Shown here: positions 22,401 through 34,100 of the stretch, one piece after another
Layout: each line of letters starts with the position of its first letter
Position numbering within the stretch: position 1 is the first letter of the stretch
NCBI GenBank assembly: GCA_014621425.1
Contig: JAANBB010000052.1
Coordinates: 1 to 64,000, forward strand
Reading direction: 5' to 3'
From: Cylindrodendrum hubeiense
Lineage: Eukaryota; Ascomycota; Sordariomycetes; Hypocreales; Nectriaceae
DNA length: 64,000 bases
The notes under the pieces: generated by a model
What the model was told of the DNA's origin: nothing
Databases searched by the model: none
The model's input: only the letters and a program-made list of their open reading frames with translations
Program-made: the position numbers and the translations under genes

Positions 22401-24382
22401 CTAGTCTCTATTAAGTGGAAATTAAGGGTAATTCACTCTTTAAATATTACCCTTATATTAGCTTCTTATAGAGCTTAATAAATCACTTAGTAAGTCTTTA
22501 TAATACTATAGATATTATAATTAACTGTAATAATCCTTTTAGGGCTTTAAGGGTTATCTAGCCTTAGGTTAATATCCTAAATTATATTTATAAGATATCT
22601 AAGGATATCTAGGCCTAGATAATTAAGTTATTAGTATTATATACAGGAATCCCCTTAGAGAGGCTTCTATTAGATCTATAATATATATTTCTAGTTATAA
22701 TATAAAATTAACAAATAATTAATAAGTAATATCTAAGATATTAATATCTTCTTATTATCTGTGTTAATATATTTAAGGACTTATTACTTATAGAGCTCTT
22801 TAATCTCTTTAAGATAGTTATTATTAGCTCTATATAGGTAGTTATTACCTAATCTTATATCCTACTAGAATTCCTATTTTCTTAATTATAAAAAGAATAT
22901 TAAGTTCAAAGTCAGGATCTTATAATATATAATATTAAATAATCAGAGAGAAGTTAGTAAACTATTAGTAATTTATAGGATTATTATAATATTATTATAG
23001 CTATTAATTAGGACTAGCTCTATTCCTAATTATAGGAAGTCTCTTATTAGAGTGGTTTTGAGATTATATATTTATTTAATATCTCTGAAAATATAGATTA
23101 ATACTCCTAAGTTAAGGAAATAACTCTATTATAGTAGATAGGTCTTGGTAACTATTAGATATATATTTACTTATATCTTTCCCTAATAGAAGCTTAAGAT
23201 ATAATATTATTATGAGTTAGTTAGGATAAGCTATTAAATTCGGTCTATAATCCTGTTAATATTACTATTAATATGTTCCTTTACTATTACTTTTATAGTC
23301 TTATTTAGTCTCTAGCTATTATAATATAAGGTAGGGAAAGTGTAATAGTACTTTAGGAGAGAGTGTCTATAACTTAGATAAATAGGGTATTTTATATTTA
23401 AAATATTAGTATTACTTTATTCCCTTCTCTTTCTGTGGTCTCTTATTAAGGACTTATTAGTGTGATCTTAAGGAATGTGAAATACTCTAGGAGTAATCTT
23501 TCTATATTATAGAAGGTCTGGGCTATTTATAATCACTTAGTAAATAGTTATTATAATTACCTGAACTAAGAGGGTATTCTTAATTATACTATCTATCTTT
23601 AAGGTATTATATATATTAATTTATAATTTAAGAGATATATCTTTAAGGGCTCTAATTAAGTCTTTAAACTATTAACTTATCTTTATTATTTCTTATAGTT
23701 TAATAGTCTAGGCCTCTTTAATTATAATTTCCTAGAGAGTGAGTTACTTACTAATTACTTTATATATTATTATATGATATTAAAGTGATTTTACTAGGAG
23801 TTTATAGAGGGTTTAATGAGCCCTCTAGACTCTTTTATTATAGATATATATAAACTTAATCTATAGAGCCTATACCCAGTTAATTAGGGAATTATCAGCT
23901 TAATAGTTCTATTAATAAAGAGGAATTAAGATACTCTCTTTAATCTAGTCTTAAATAATATCTAGGCTCTTCTTCATCTCCTTATACTATTTCTTGTGGT
24001 ATTTGTAGTTAGCTTATATTATATTATAGGTTGAGAGCCCTTTCTCTATGAGATCTGTTATATCTAATACTCAAAGGGCCGAATTCTCGCTAATTACTAG
24101 GCGAGGATCCTCCAAATCGGTCTCTATATCGGCGGCCGCGATAATCGTGTCGGTGGATGTAGAGTTAGGGGTCAGAGACTCTGTAGTCGCGCTCGTAGTG
24201 GCCCCTTTTCGCTTGCGAAAGTCTGTAATTGCTAGAGGGGTTGGCTTTATAAGGTATAGCTTGGGCTTGTTTATCTTTTCTGGGTCGAGGTATTCTTAGA
24301 GGTCTTGGTTCAGGGCTTTTATCTTGAGGGCTGAGAATCAAGGGATCCAGTCATCGCTTGTAGTGAGCTTGATAGTTGTCAT
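19480..24382 (-). pseudogene. Copia gag-pol polyprotein, inactivated
   Basis: The minus frame opens at 24,382 with MTTIKLTTSDDWIP and continues as INKPKLYLIKPTPLAITDF and TDLEDPRLVISENSAL, a typical copia Gag N-terminus. In-frame stops sit where Trp or Gln is expected. The RT domain begins near 20,690 (ETSHLRSHKEVGSW, then HQVLGYY and KLDKHSHFIK). Its active site at 20170-20181 reads YIDN rather than YVDD. RNase H lies at about 19,500-19,690 with FADNLLDY, ISWRANK and the EVELLALSQIAKKAL block. Many stops and the Asp-to-Asn active-site change make it non-functional. Protease and integrase should lie at about 21.5-24 kb but are too mutated for me to place. Confidence 0.85.
20703..21051. repeat. 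Candidate solo LTR or TIR insertion inside copia
   Basis: A 349-bp segment starts TGTTAGAG and ends CTCTAACA, exact inverted ends of 8 bp; a looser inverted match extends outward to GTGAT / ATCAC. It is much less AT-rich than most of the copia interior and sits just upstream (in copia sense) of the conserved start of the RT domain, where copia elements have a variable linker. No flanking target duplication is seen. It could be a solo LTR, a small TIR element, or only a less mutated part of the linker. Confidence 0.4.
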
Positions 24383-24471
24383 CGCGCCGAATACTCGGCG
24401 AATAGTCAGCGATCCGGGGGAGAGAGGTGTGCGAGTGGTAAGGGCACGTAGTGCGTATTTCGACTGTTAAT

Positions 24472-24648
24472 TGTTGGATTGCTTATGTGACCATATAATG
24501 ACCTTAAACGTGTTTCTCTATTCTGTATCTGTTTTTCAGGGGCTGTCCGCTTTGGACTACACTCTGGGCCTATAAGTGGGGCCCGAGGGCCTCCCTATTC
24601 TACACGTGACATCCTGGAGCCCTGGTGTTCCATGCCTCCAATTTAACA
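24472..24648 (-). repeat. Copia 5' LTR (right), 177 bp
   Basis: Direct repeat of the left LTR; starts TGTTGGATTGC and ends CCAATTTAACA. The gag start codon follows 90 bp inside on the minus strand. Confidence 0.92.
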
Positions 24649-24834
24649 GTATCTATCTAAAGTGAAATGGTTTGTATATATAACTGGTGGAGTGACGGAG
24701 TGACAGAGCGTTGTGATCCATGGAGTGGTGCGTTCCTGGAGCGCTGTCAGTCCCTAGCGTGTCACTCCTTGTATGATTGGTCTAGAGTATTTGGCCTGTA
24801 ATAATGAAAAGAAAAGTGAGTTATGAATTACTGT
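24649..24834. other. Spacer between copia and gypsy, with foldback
   Basis: This is a 186-bp spacer of moderate GC between the two retrotransposons. It contains an imperfect 80-bp palindrome (separate entry). I could not align it with the continuation of the piggyBac-like frame. Confidence 0.5.
24689..24768. repeat. 80-bp imperfect inverted repeat
   Basis: The outer arms GGAGTGAC (24689-24696) and GTCACTCC (24761-24768) are perfectly complementary. Further in, GTGACAGAGCG faces GCGCTGTCAG with a few mismatches around an unpaired centre containing CCATGG. It could be a short foldback element or transposon end. Confidence 0.5.
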
Positions 24835-25359
24835 TAAAGTGGTGGGAAAGGGATCTTAGCCCAACACTAAAGTAGATACCCTCCCACAGAAATCCTCAAT
24901 TAAGCGTTAGCAGTAAGTCTCCCTGGGTCAGGTATACGCGTAGGCTATAGCTAGAGCTATCAGCTACTATCTCTTAATTCTGGGTTCTTAAGGAAGGAAA
25001 GTATCTAATTAGATGCTTGGCTAAAGAAATAATAGTCTTTGTGTTAGTAAGGTGTTGAAAACTATAATTAATATAATAAAAATCCTAATCTTAAAGATTT
25101 AAGTGTGATTAATAGTAAAGAAAATTAAGGGAAAATTATAAATTAATATAAATAATATAGAAAATTAAGAAGACTTTACTAGGAAGGTTAGGGAAGGTCT
25201 TATTCCTCTATTAAGTTATTCTTTTAAAAGGTTTCTTTTATATATTAATATTTCCTATTTTAAAATCTCTAGTTAGAGATCTTCCCTTTTATCTACTCTT
25301 TTAAATAGCTTTATATTTCTTGGTCTTTCTTATTTAATATAATAATTCCTATTATTTTA
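24835..25359 (-). repeat. Gypsy LTR A (outer element, 3' LTR)
   Basis: 525 bp. The plus strand starts TAAAGTGGTGGGAAAGGGATC; the opposite end is degraded to ATTATTTTA where D has CCGCTTCA. LTR sense is minus. The original ends were probably TG...CA, with CA changed to TA by RIP. The left 150 bp are much better preserved than the right. Confidence 0.88.
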
Positions 25360-26572
25360 TATCTTTCCTATAATCTAATAATTATCCTTAAATAAGTTAA
25401 AATTATATATTCTAATTCCTTTAAGTTTTAATTTAATTCTCTTATCTAATTTTATTTTTCTATTAAGAAATATCTATTTAGATATTTTCTATTTTTTAAT
25501 TTCTCTCTATTTAATATCTTAATCCCTCAGATCTATTCCTATTCTTATCTTTATTATTTAATTAGAGATATATAAATAGTTTTCTTATTTAATTTTTTCT
25601 ATTAATATCTCTTAGTATATTATTAGTAATATTTCTCCTAGTTAATTCTTATAATTAAAAGTAATATAATATATTTATAAGTAATATTAATAATATTATT
25701 TTATTAAATAATAGATATTAATCTCTCTAGAATAAAGATTATAAAGGTCTTTATTTTAGATAAGAATTGAATTTCCTGATTAATAATTCTAGGAAGGTCT
25801 ATTAAGTTTATTTTAATAGTTATTTTCTTAGTTCCTATATTTATCTTAATCTTTCTATAGATATTATAATTAATAAGAATAGATTAGTTAGTTATAATCC
25901 TTGTGATTTCTCTTTTAATAATATAGGATATAATAATAATTAGTTTCTATCCTTAAATTTATATAGTTATAGAAGATCTCTTTAAAGATTATAAAAAAAC
26001 TTCCTAGAATTCTATTATTAATAGTATATCCTTTATTAAATAGTTATTATAAATAGAGCTCTTAGACTTTTCTTTTATTAATCCTTTCTTTATTAATATT
26101 TCCTTTATTAATTCTCTCTTTATTAAAGTTTCCTTTATAAATATATTCTTTATTAAAATATTAAACTTAATTAGCTTAGATTATTAATCTTTAAAAATTA
26201 TAATCTCTCTATTAAAGCCTTAAAATAGTATTATAATATTAATATTATCTATTTATAAGATAAAAGGTATAATAGGTTTTATCTAGGCTATCTTAATATC
26301 TTAAACTCTATAAATTAACTTTCTAATTATATTAATTTTACTTATTTTCTAGTCTGATCTTTTTAATTTCTTAATAATAATCTTATTAACTAAGATTAGA
26401 ACTCTTAATTAGACTAGGAATAGTCTAGCTAGTAAAGCTAATTCTATTAAAATATAGCTAGGAGTCTTGCTAGTTAATTATATAAAGTTAAGAGAGATAA
26501 TACTAGTAGTTATAATACCCTTTAAATAGAGTAGACTATTATAAATACTTATATTATATTCCCTATATCTAG
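25360..26572 (-). pseudogene. Outer gypsy, 3' part of the downstream region
   Basis: This is the portion of the outer element between its 3' LTR and the insertion point. It is extremely AT-rich and pyrimidine-rich on the plus strand. It is equivalent to about 37.68-38.88 kb of the inner copy. No frame survives and no domain is recognisable. Confidence 0.75.
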
Positions 26573-27098
26573 TGAAGTGGTGGGAATTACTATATTAGAC
26601 AGGAAGGGCTGAGAAATGTGAGACTACCTGGGAGGGTAAATAAAAGGGAAGGTCTCTGATCAGAGATCTTAGATATTAGAAAGTATTAATATATAAGAGA
26701 AATCTTTTAAAAGGATAGCTTAATAAAGGAATAAGATCTTCCCTAATCCTCCTAGTAGAGTCTTCTTAATTTTCTGTATTACTTATATTAATTTATAATT
26801 TTCCCTTAATTTTCTTTACTATTAGTTATGTCTGAGTCTTTAAGGTTAGGATTTTATTATATTAATTATAGTTTTTAATATCTTATTAATATAAAGATTA
26901 TTATTTTTTTAGTTAAGTATTTAATTAGATATTTTCTTTCTTTAAGAACTTAGAATTAAGAGATAATAGCTAATAGCTTTAATTATAATCTATATATATA
27001 CCTAATCTAGGGAGATTTATTATTAATATTTAATTGAGGATTTCTGTAAGAGGGTATCTATTTTAATATTAGGCTAAGATCCCTTTCTTGCTATTTTA
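26573..27098 (+). repeat. Gypsy LTR B (inner element, 5' LTR)
   Basis: 526 bp. It starts TGAAGTGGTGGGAATTAC and ends CCCTTTCTTGCTATTTTA. It shares the full length of LTR C and is the inverted counterpart of A and D. Its left end is better preserved than its right end. Confidence 0.9.
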
Positions 27099-29990
27099 TT
27101 TAGAGGTTATAGTAGGGTAATAAGTCTATTAATTCTAGAAAAATAAAGATTAAATTAATAGATATACTTTTAAGTTATAGTCTATATTAAACTTATAGAA
27201 TAAAAGAGATATTAAAATATTATAATTCTATTAAGGGATTAATTAGATCTCTAAAATATAATTTATAAGTAATAAAGATAGTAAACTGGGAATTAGTTAT
27301 TTAATAGTAAGATCTTTTATTTAAGTCCTATTAATTAAAATAAAAATAGATAACTAATCTCTATAATATAACTAATATTATTTTACTAACTTATTAATAT
27401 TAAGAATATTAAAGAAAAAAAAAGTAAGAAAAGATTAGAAAATATTTAATAATATATATTATATAGTAAAAAGTAATTATAATAATATTATTAAAGGCTA
27501 AGAATACTAATTATATATGAATTATTATTAGTAGGATAAGGGAAACTGGAAAAGAGTAAAGTGAGGAGTAATTATAGTTTTACTTATTATATAGATTATT
27601 ATATATAATAAGAGTCTAATTATTATAATCTAGTTAATAATTTAGTAGGGAGAGAATTAGGAAAATCTGAAAATAGAAGAAAATAAGAAAGAAAATAATA
27701 AATAAAGAGATTATCTTTATTATTAAATAGGAGATAATAAAGATAATAATATTAATAATAAAAATAATAGAAAAATTATTAATAATATTTATAAAATATT
27801 ATTTTAATTCTTATCCCTTTCTTTCTATTCTTATAGATTATAATTATAATTATATTAATTAATAATTAGAAAAGGATATCTTTTATATATTTTTTCTATT
27901 TATCTTGACTTTCTTAATTAGAGGGAGAGTTAAAGATTATTTATTATAAATTTTATTATTATTAAAAGGTAAAGGAAATAACTAATTAATAATATTTAAG
28001 AATAAGATTTATATTTTATTTAAAAGGAAAAGAATTAATATTCTAGAAGGATTAGCTTTATTCTTAAAGTTAAAGTGAAGGAAAAGAAAAAGAGAAATAT
28101 CTTATTTAATGTTTATTAATAAGTTAATATTAAAAATAGTTTAAAAAGAAGGATATTTAAAGTCTAAGTTAGTATTAATTCTAATCTTATTAGAGAAGTA
28201 TTCTTTAATTAAGATATCTATTAAATTTATATTTAATATTAATAAAGTAAAAACCCTTAATATTAAGCTATTTAATTAGATAAATTAAAGTAAGATAAAG
28301 TCTAGGATAATCTTAGTTATTTCTTTATATTATTTTAATTATAAGTTTAATAAAAAGAATATCTTTAGTTTCCTATATAGATTTGATAATTATACTAGAG
28401 AAAGGATAGAAGGAAATAAGATAAAGTAGGTTTTATTTCTTTATTTTATTAAGAAAGAAATTAAGTTAAAAATAGAGAAAAATCTTAGGTATATATAATT
28501 AGAGATTAAAGAAAGTTTAAGGAAAGTTTTTAAGAAAGGGAATAAGAATTAGTAGGTCTAGTCTTTCTAGAAGATCTTTAAGATAAATATATAATTTATA
28601 AGGAATATAAATAATAAGAATATTCTTATATAGTTTAAGATTTATTGAGAATTCTATAGAGCTCTTAATAATAGAGGGAAATTTAAAGAGGGTAATTTAT
28701 ATATTATTTTCTATACTCTTCTCTAAGTAATTATTATCTAGGTATATTAATAGAAGAATATAATAATCTTAGAATTATAATCTATATAATATAATAAGAT
28801 AATAGATCTTATTATATATTTACTAGAAAGGGACTAGTCTTTTAAGAATCTTATTAAGAAATCTTAGGAGAGAAAGTATAATTAGGAAAGGGAGAGGGAG
28901 GAGAGAGATCTAGATCTACTAAAATAGACTATAATAAAAGCCCTAATAGACTTAATTATTAATAATCTAGCTTAAATAGTCTAGAAGATAAGTATTAATA
29001 TTATATAGAAATATAAGGATATAAAGATAAGGATAATAATAATATTTTAATAGAATATTAAGAAATAAAGATTTATTAACTTTCTATCTAACTCTAATTA
29101 TAACTCTATTCTATATAAATTATCCTAAACTAATAACTAAGATATTATAATTAATATAAACTATAAAAATTAATAGGTATAATACTTCTATTATTATCTA
29201 ATAGGATATTTTCCTAATAATTACTATAAATTATAGAAAGATAGGGAAATAGATTATATTAATTTTAACTTAAAATCTGATATAGCTTAGATTAGTAAAA
29301 GAAAAGCTATTCTTCCTTTTAAGTTAATCTGGAAAATAGGATATCTAGATAATGTAAAGAAGTTTATTATAATATGGATTAAGAGGTTCCTTAATTCTCT
29401 AATAATGGGATTTATTATAGAAATAATAAGTAATTAGTCTACTATCTAAAATTAGGATCTTATTTAAGAGGAATAAGATTTAGTTATAGATTTTATAAAA
29501 TATAATTAAAATCCTATATTTAAGGATTTTATTATTAATAGAATAAGTAATTAGATTAGAAAAGCCTTGGATAATAATCTAGCTAAATATTATATTAAGA
29601 TAAGTATTATTCTAATTAATAAAGGAATAGAAGATTTACTTTCTAGGATCTTAAATAATAATATAACCTTTAAGACTAATATTATAAAGAGAAAGAGAGT
29701 AAAAGAAATCCTAGAAGATATTAGGGAGAAAGAGAAAGGATCAGAGATAGTTTTAAAGGTCCTAAATTAATATAACCTTAAAGACAGAGAGCTAGTTAAA
29801 GCTATTATATCTAATACTAATAATCTTACTAGGAGATAGATAACTATCTTAGAGTTAAGGAAGATATTAAAATCTAGGATTATAATTATAAAGATTGGGG
29901 TTATAATCCCTTAACTGATTTAGAATAACCCTAAGTTTAGAAGGTCTATAGTTAAGGATTTAAATAATCTAACTAATAGGGTTATTAAAA
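27099..29990 (+). pseudogene. Inner gypsy leader and gag-like region
   Basis: The leader follows LTR B. A degraded Gag-like region occupies roughly 28.8-29.8 kb. A stop-free piece at 29,567-29,770 contains ISIILINKGIEDLLSRIL and a Lys/Glu-rich tail (KRKRVKEILEDIREKEKG). I do not see an intact zinc knuckle. Assignment as gag rests on position before protease and RT, not on sequence match. Confidence 0.5.
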
Positions 29991-30058
29991 CTAGATAGGT
30001 AAATCTGATTTTAACTTATAATAGTTAGAGATCTAAGAAAGCTATTATAAATATAATC

Positions 30059-33000
30059 TTGGGATTAGAGGGTAACTTATTCTTAGAGACCTATTTTAAT
30101 AACTTAATTAAGAGATATAATCTTTATATTATTATTCTGGATCTAGAACTAGGAGAAATTGAATGTAATACTAATTCACTATTTATTTTTAAAGATTATT
30201 TAATAATTAAGAATAATTTAATAAATCTAGTGTTTTTAGGAAAAGGGAAAAGCTTATTAATAATAAAAGTATCTAATATAATATTTATAAGAGTTAATTT
30301 AAATCTTATTTATATATTAGGGCTAAAATCCTTATCTTTATATTAAGATCTATTAAAATTATAAGTATAGTTAGAATATCTTAATAGGTATATATTAGAG
30401 ATAATTTTAAATATTAAAGTTAAGAGTAATATTATCTTAGATATTATTATTAAGGCTTATAATCTTAATATTAAACTAGTTAAGGTTAAGATTATATTTT
30501 ATTTAAATAATTAAGTTATAATAATTAGAATTATAAATATAAAGATTTACTTAAATAATATCTTTATTATATAGAAAATATATATAATCCCTAGTTTAAT
30601 AATCTTATTATCCTTTATCTTAAGGATATTATTTATAAGGAATATAAGGGTTATATTTAATTATATTTCTATATTAGGGAAGATATTAATAATATACTAA
30701 TTGGGAATAGTAAAGTTAATAATAATTATTATTAGGAACTTAAAATAGGAAAACCTAGATATTATTTAAGTTATTCTAAATAAATTAAGATAAATTTATT
30801 AAATCTCTCTAAACTAAATAGGAAAACTATTAATAATTTAAAGAATAATAATAATAAATATCTAAATAAATACTTAGATAAAGAGATAATAAGGAAAATC
30901 TTCTTAATAATAATAGAAAATTAGATTTATAATAATATCCTAGTAATTATTAGAACTAGAAAAATATAATTCTAGAAATCTAAAGTTAATTAATAAGAAG
31001 AGATAATTCAGATTAATATAATATATAAAAGGAAGATAAATAAAGTGAAATTATAAGATAATATTCTATTTAATAGATCTATATTTAAAGGAGACCTGTT
31101 TTAGAAGAAAAAGAGATAGGAGGAAATAAAAGGGAATCTTAAGAAAGACTTACTATTCTTAGATTATATTATCCTAAAATTCTTAAAAATTAGAAAGAGA
31201 TCTAGGCTTTATAATAAGAGATTAGATAAAGTCTTATCTAAGGTTAAGGATATCCTATCTAATATTAAAAAGGATATCTTCCTATAGATCCTTTTTAATA
31301 GGGAAGTAATCTTAGCTTAGATCTTTAAGAAAAAAAGGATATTAAATATATAAATAGCTTTTCTATAAATTATTAAGATTATATTATATATAGTCTAGTA
31401 GGAAGGGAATATTTATATTCCTTATACTTTAAAGAAGAAAGTTATAGAGTTCTTAATAATAAAGATAAAGAGAGATATCTTAGAGAAAAGTTATATTATC
31501 TATTAGAATTATTAGATTCTTATCTCTAAGAAGGATAGTAATCTTAGGCTTATTAACTTAATAATAAAGTATAATACTTATATTATTAGGAATAGTATAA
31601 TATCTTAAAAGACTAATAATTTCTCTATTAAGTTTAGGATATATAAAATCCTATTTTTATTAGACTTTTTCTTAGATTATAATTAAGTTATCTTAATTAA
31701 GGAAAGTTAAGATCTAATAACCTTTAATACCTTAATTAGATTATTAAGATTATATATATTATTTTAAGAAACTATAAATTTAATAATCTAATTTATTAGA
31801 ATTATAATAAGGATATTATTTAATCTATTAGGTAATATAATCAGGGTTTTTATGGATAATATTATTATTAAGAGCTTGGAAATTAAGTATAGTGGGGAGA
31901 AAGCTCTCTCTGAGGTTAGAAGATTTATCTTAGAGTATTTTATTAACCTGGATAAGGTTCTTATAAATATAGAGTTATTAGGATATATAATTTTAATTAA
32001 GAAGTCTATTTTTTATTAGAAAATAGCTATTATAGTAGGCTATCTTTATAAAATGAATAGTTATAAGCTTAATAAGATTAAAATTATTAAGATTATTAAA
32101 TAGGAAAGATACTATAATCTGAAATAAGTTAGAGTTTTCCTAGGAATATCTAACTATTATTATATTTAAGTTAAAGATTATACTTAGATAGTTAAACCCC
32201 TAATTATTCTTCTTAAGAAAAATATAATCTAAATATAAGGTAAAGACTAGTAAAAGATTATAATTATTTTAAAGGATAAGATTATTAAGACCCCTATTTT
32301 AATTATTATTAATCTTTTAAATAAAGGTAAAGAGATTATTCTAATAATTAATACTTACTAGGAAAAATAGGGTATTATCTTAATATAAATCTATAATAAT
32401 AAGAGATATTTAATATAATTTAAATCTGGGATTTGGATTAAGACTGAATAATATTATAATATAATAAAGCTTGAATATAAAGGAGTTTTATATATTATTA
32501 GATATTTATAAATATATTTATATAGTATTTATTTTATCTTGGAAATAGATTCTAGGGTTCTAGTTAATTAGATTAATTATAAGATAAATAATATCCTAGG
32601 GGTAATAGTTATTAGATAGATTAGTTATTTATTAATCTTTAACTTTATAGTTAGATATATCCTTAATATTAAGAATAGAATTATAGATAGGCTCTTAAAG
32701 AAAGAGCTAGGAGAATTAGATTATTAGAATTAAAAGGCTAAAGAAGATATTAAGGAGGTTATTAATATCTATCTTAATATTTTTCTATTTAGCCTAGAAA
32801 GGGCTATCTTTAAAAAATATTATAAGGGTTAATAACTTATACTAGCTAAATACTTAACCTTATTAAAAAGACTTTAAGAGATTATTTTTAAAGACTTTAA
32901 GAGACTAAGAGGGAAAGTAATATAGTTCTTTATTCGGGGAGGTAAACTATAGAAGAGAGTAATTAGACTAGGGGATAATCTAGTTCTTATTATTAACTTT

Positions 33001-34100
33001 TAGGATCTCAAAAAGTATTTAATAAGATCCTATTATATTAAAGGAAGTTATAAAGATTAAGAGATTATATTTAAATTACTTAACTTAAGATATTTTTAGA
33101 AGGGTATAAGATATAATTTAGAGATTATATTATAGACCTATTAAGTATACTAAATATATAATATTTAGAGACTTTTAAAAGAGAGATATCTAATTATCCC
33201 TTAATATTTAATAATAAAAATCTATATAGATACTTAATATTTATCTCTAGATTAAGGGATAAAGTTCTTTATTAAGGTTAAATATGATCTTATAAGATAG
33301 ATAGAGGTAATACTAGCCCCTAGCCTTATAGTCTTTTATATTAGGAAATTAATTAAGAGAATTCTTTATTATTATAATATACTATTAAAGATAGTTATAG
33401 ATAATAGATTAAAGTTAGAGAAAGGGATCCTAGAGGAACTTAAAGACTTAGGTATTATAGTTATTAAGATATTAGCCTATAATATTAAGGTTAATAGACT
33501 TATTAAAGTTAGATATATCTTTATAATAAATTACTTTAAGAAGCTTAGAGATTAAGATAAATAGGTTAATCTAGTAGATTTAGTATTATTAGTAGATAGG
33601 TTAGTTATTTAAGGGTTTTATAGTATTTCCCTATTCTTTCTTTTATATAGATAGGAACCTATTCTTTTTTTAGAAATAAAAGTCCCTACCTAAAGACTAA
33701 TTAACTAGGATAATATCCTAATAAGAGATAATATTATAATTATAAAGATCTAGGTCTTAAAAAGAAAGTATAAAGATATTAAGACTATAAGGGAAAGAAT
33801 TACTAAATATAGGAAATCCCTAATATAAAAGACTATAATATATAATACCTTCAAATTAAGAAAAGAACTATTAAAAGAAAGGGATTTAGTCTTTTAATAT
33901 AATATTAGAAACTAGAATAATCTATCTAATATAATAAAGTTCAAGTTTAGATAATAAGAACCCTACTAAATTACCAAGATACTAGATAAGATTAAAGCCT
34001 ATATCTTAAAGATCTTAGATAATATTCTAATTCCTAGCTCTAATTATAGGGACTAACTTAAAGTATTTATTAAAGATAATTAAGGGTAGTAGACTAGCTT
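30059..34100 (+). pseudogene. Inner gypsy pol (protease, RT, RNase H, integrase), inactivated
   Basis: A protease-like stretch is open at 30,059-30,346 (NNLIKRYNLYI, LELGEIECN). The RT domain runs from about 31.5 kb (ISKKDSNLRLINLITKYN) to the palm motif FMDN at 31849-31860, where YxDD is expected, and continues GEKALSEVRRFILEY, NLDKVLINIELLGY and KKSIFY, the classic gypsy order. After it come VRVFLGISNYY (connection) and degraded RNase H. The integrase ends at about 33.95-34.1 kb with the GPY/F-like block EPY-ITKILDKIKAYILKI and LKVFIKDN. In-frame TAG/TAA stops occur throughout, mostly where Trp or Gln fits. It cannot be active. Confidence 0.85.

Larger units (their letters stand above)
18893..24648 (-). 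mobile_element. Ty1/copia LTR retrotransposon, RIP-degraded
   Basis: The element is bounded by near-identical direct LTRs at 18893-19067 and 24472-24648 whose ends are TGTTGG and TAACA on the plus strand. Internal coding is on the minus strand, so the 5' LTR is the right one. Gag, integrase-RT linker, reverse transcriptase and RNase H run from right to left. RIP is uneven: the gag start and the 20,640-21,480 section retain moderate GC, while the rest is very AT-rich. A clear 5-bp target duplication is not seen; the flanking 10-mers GTATACATCT and GTATCTATCT agree at 8 of 10 positions, which may be chance. Confidence 0.9.

Noticed and set aside
24048..24299. 83-residue plus-strand frame in the AT-rich block
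   Set aside because: It is the antisense of the copia Gag N-terminus, which reads sensibly on the minus strand.
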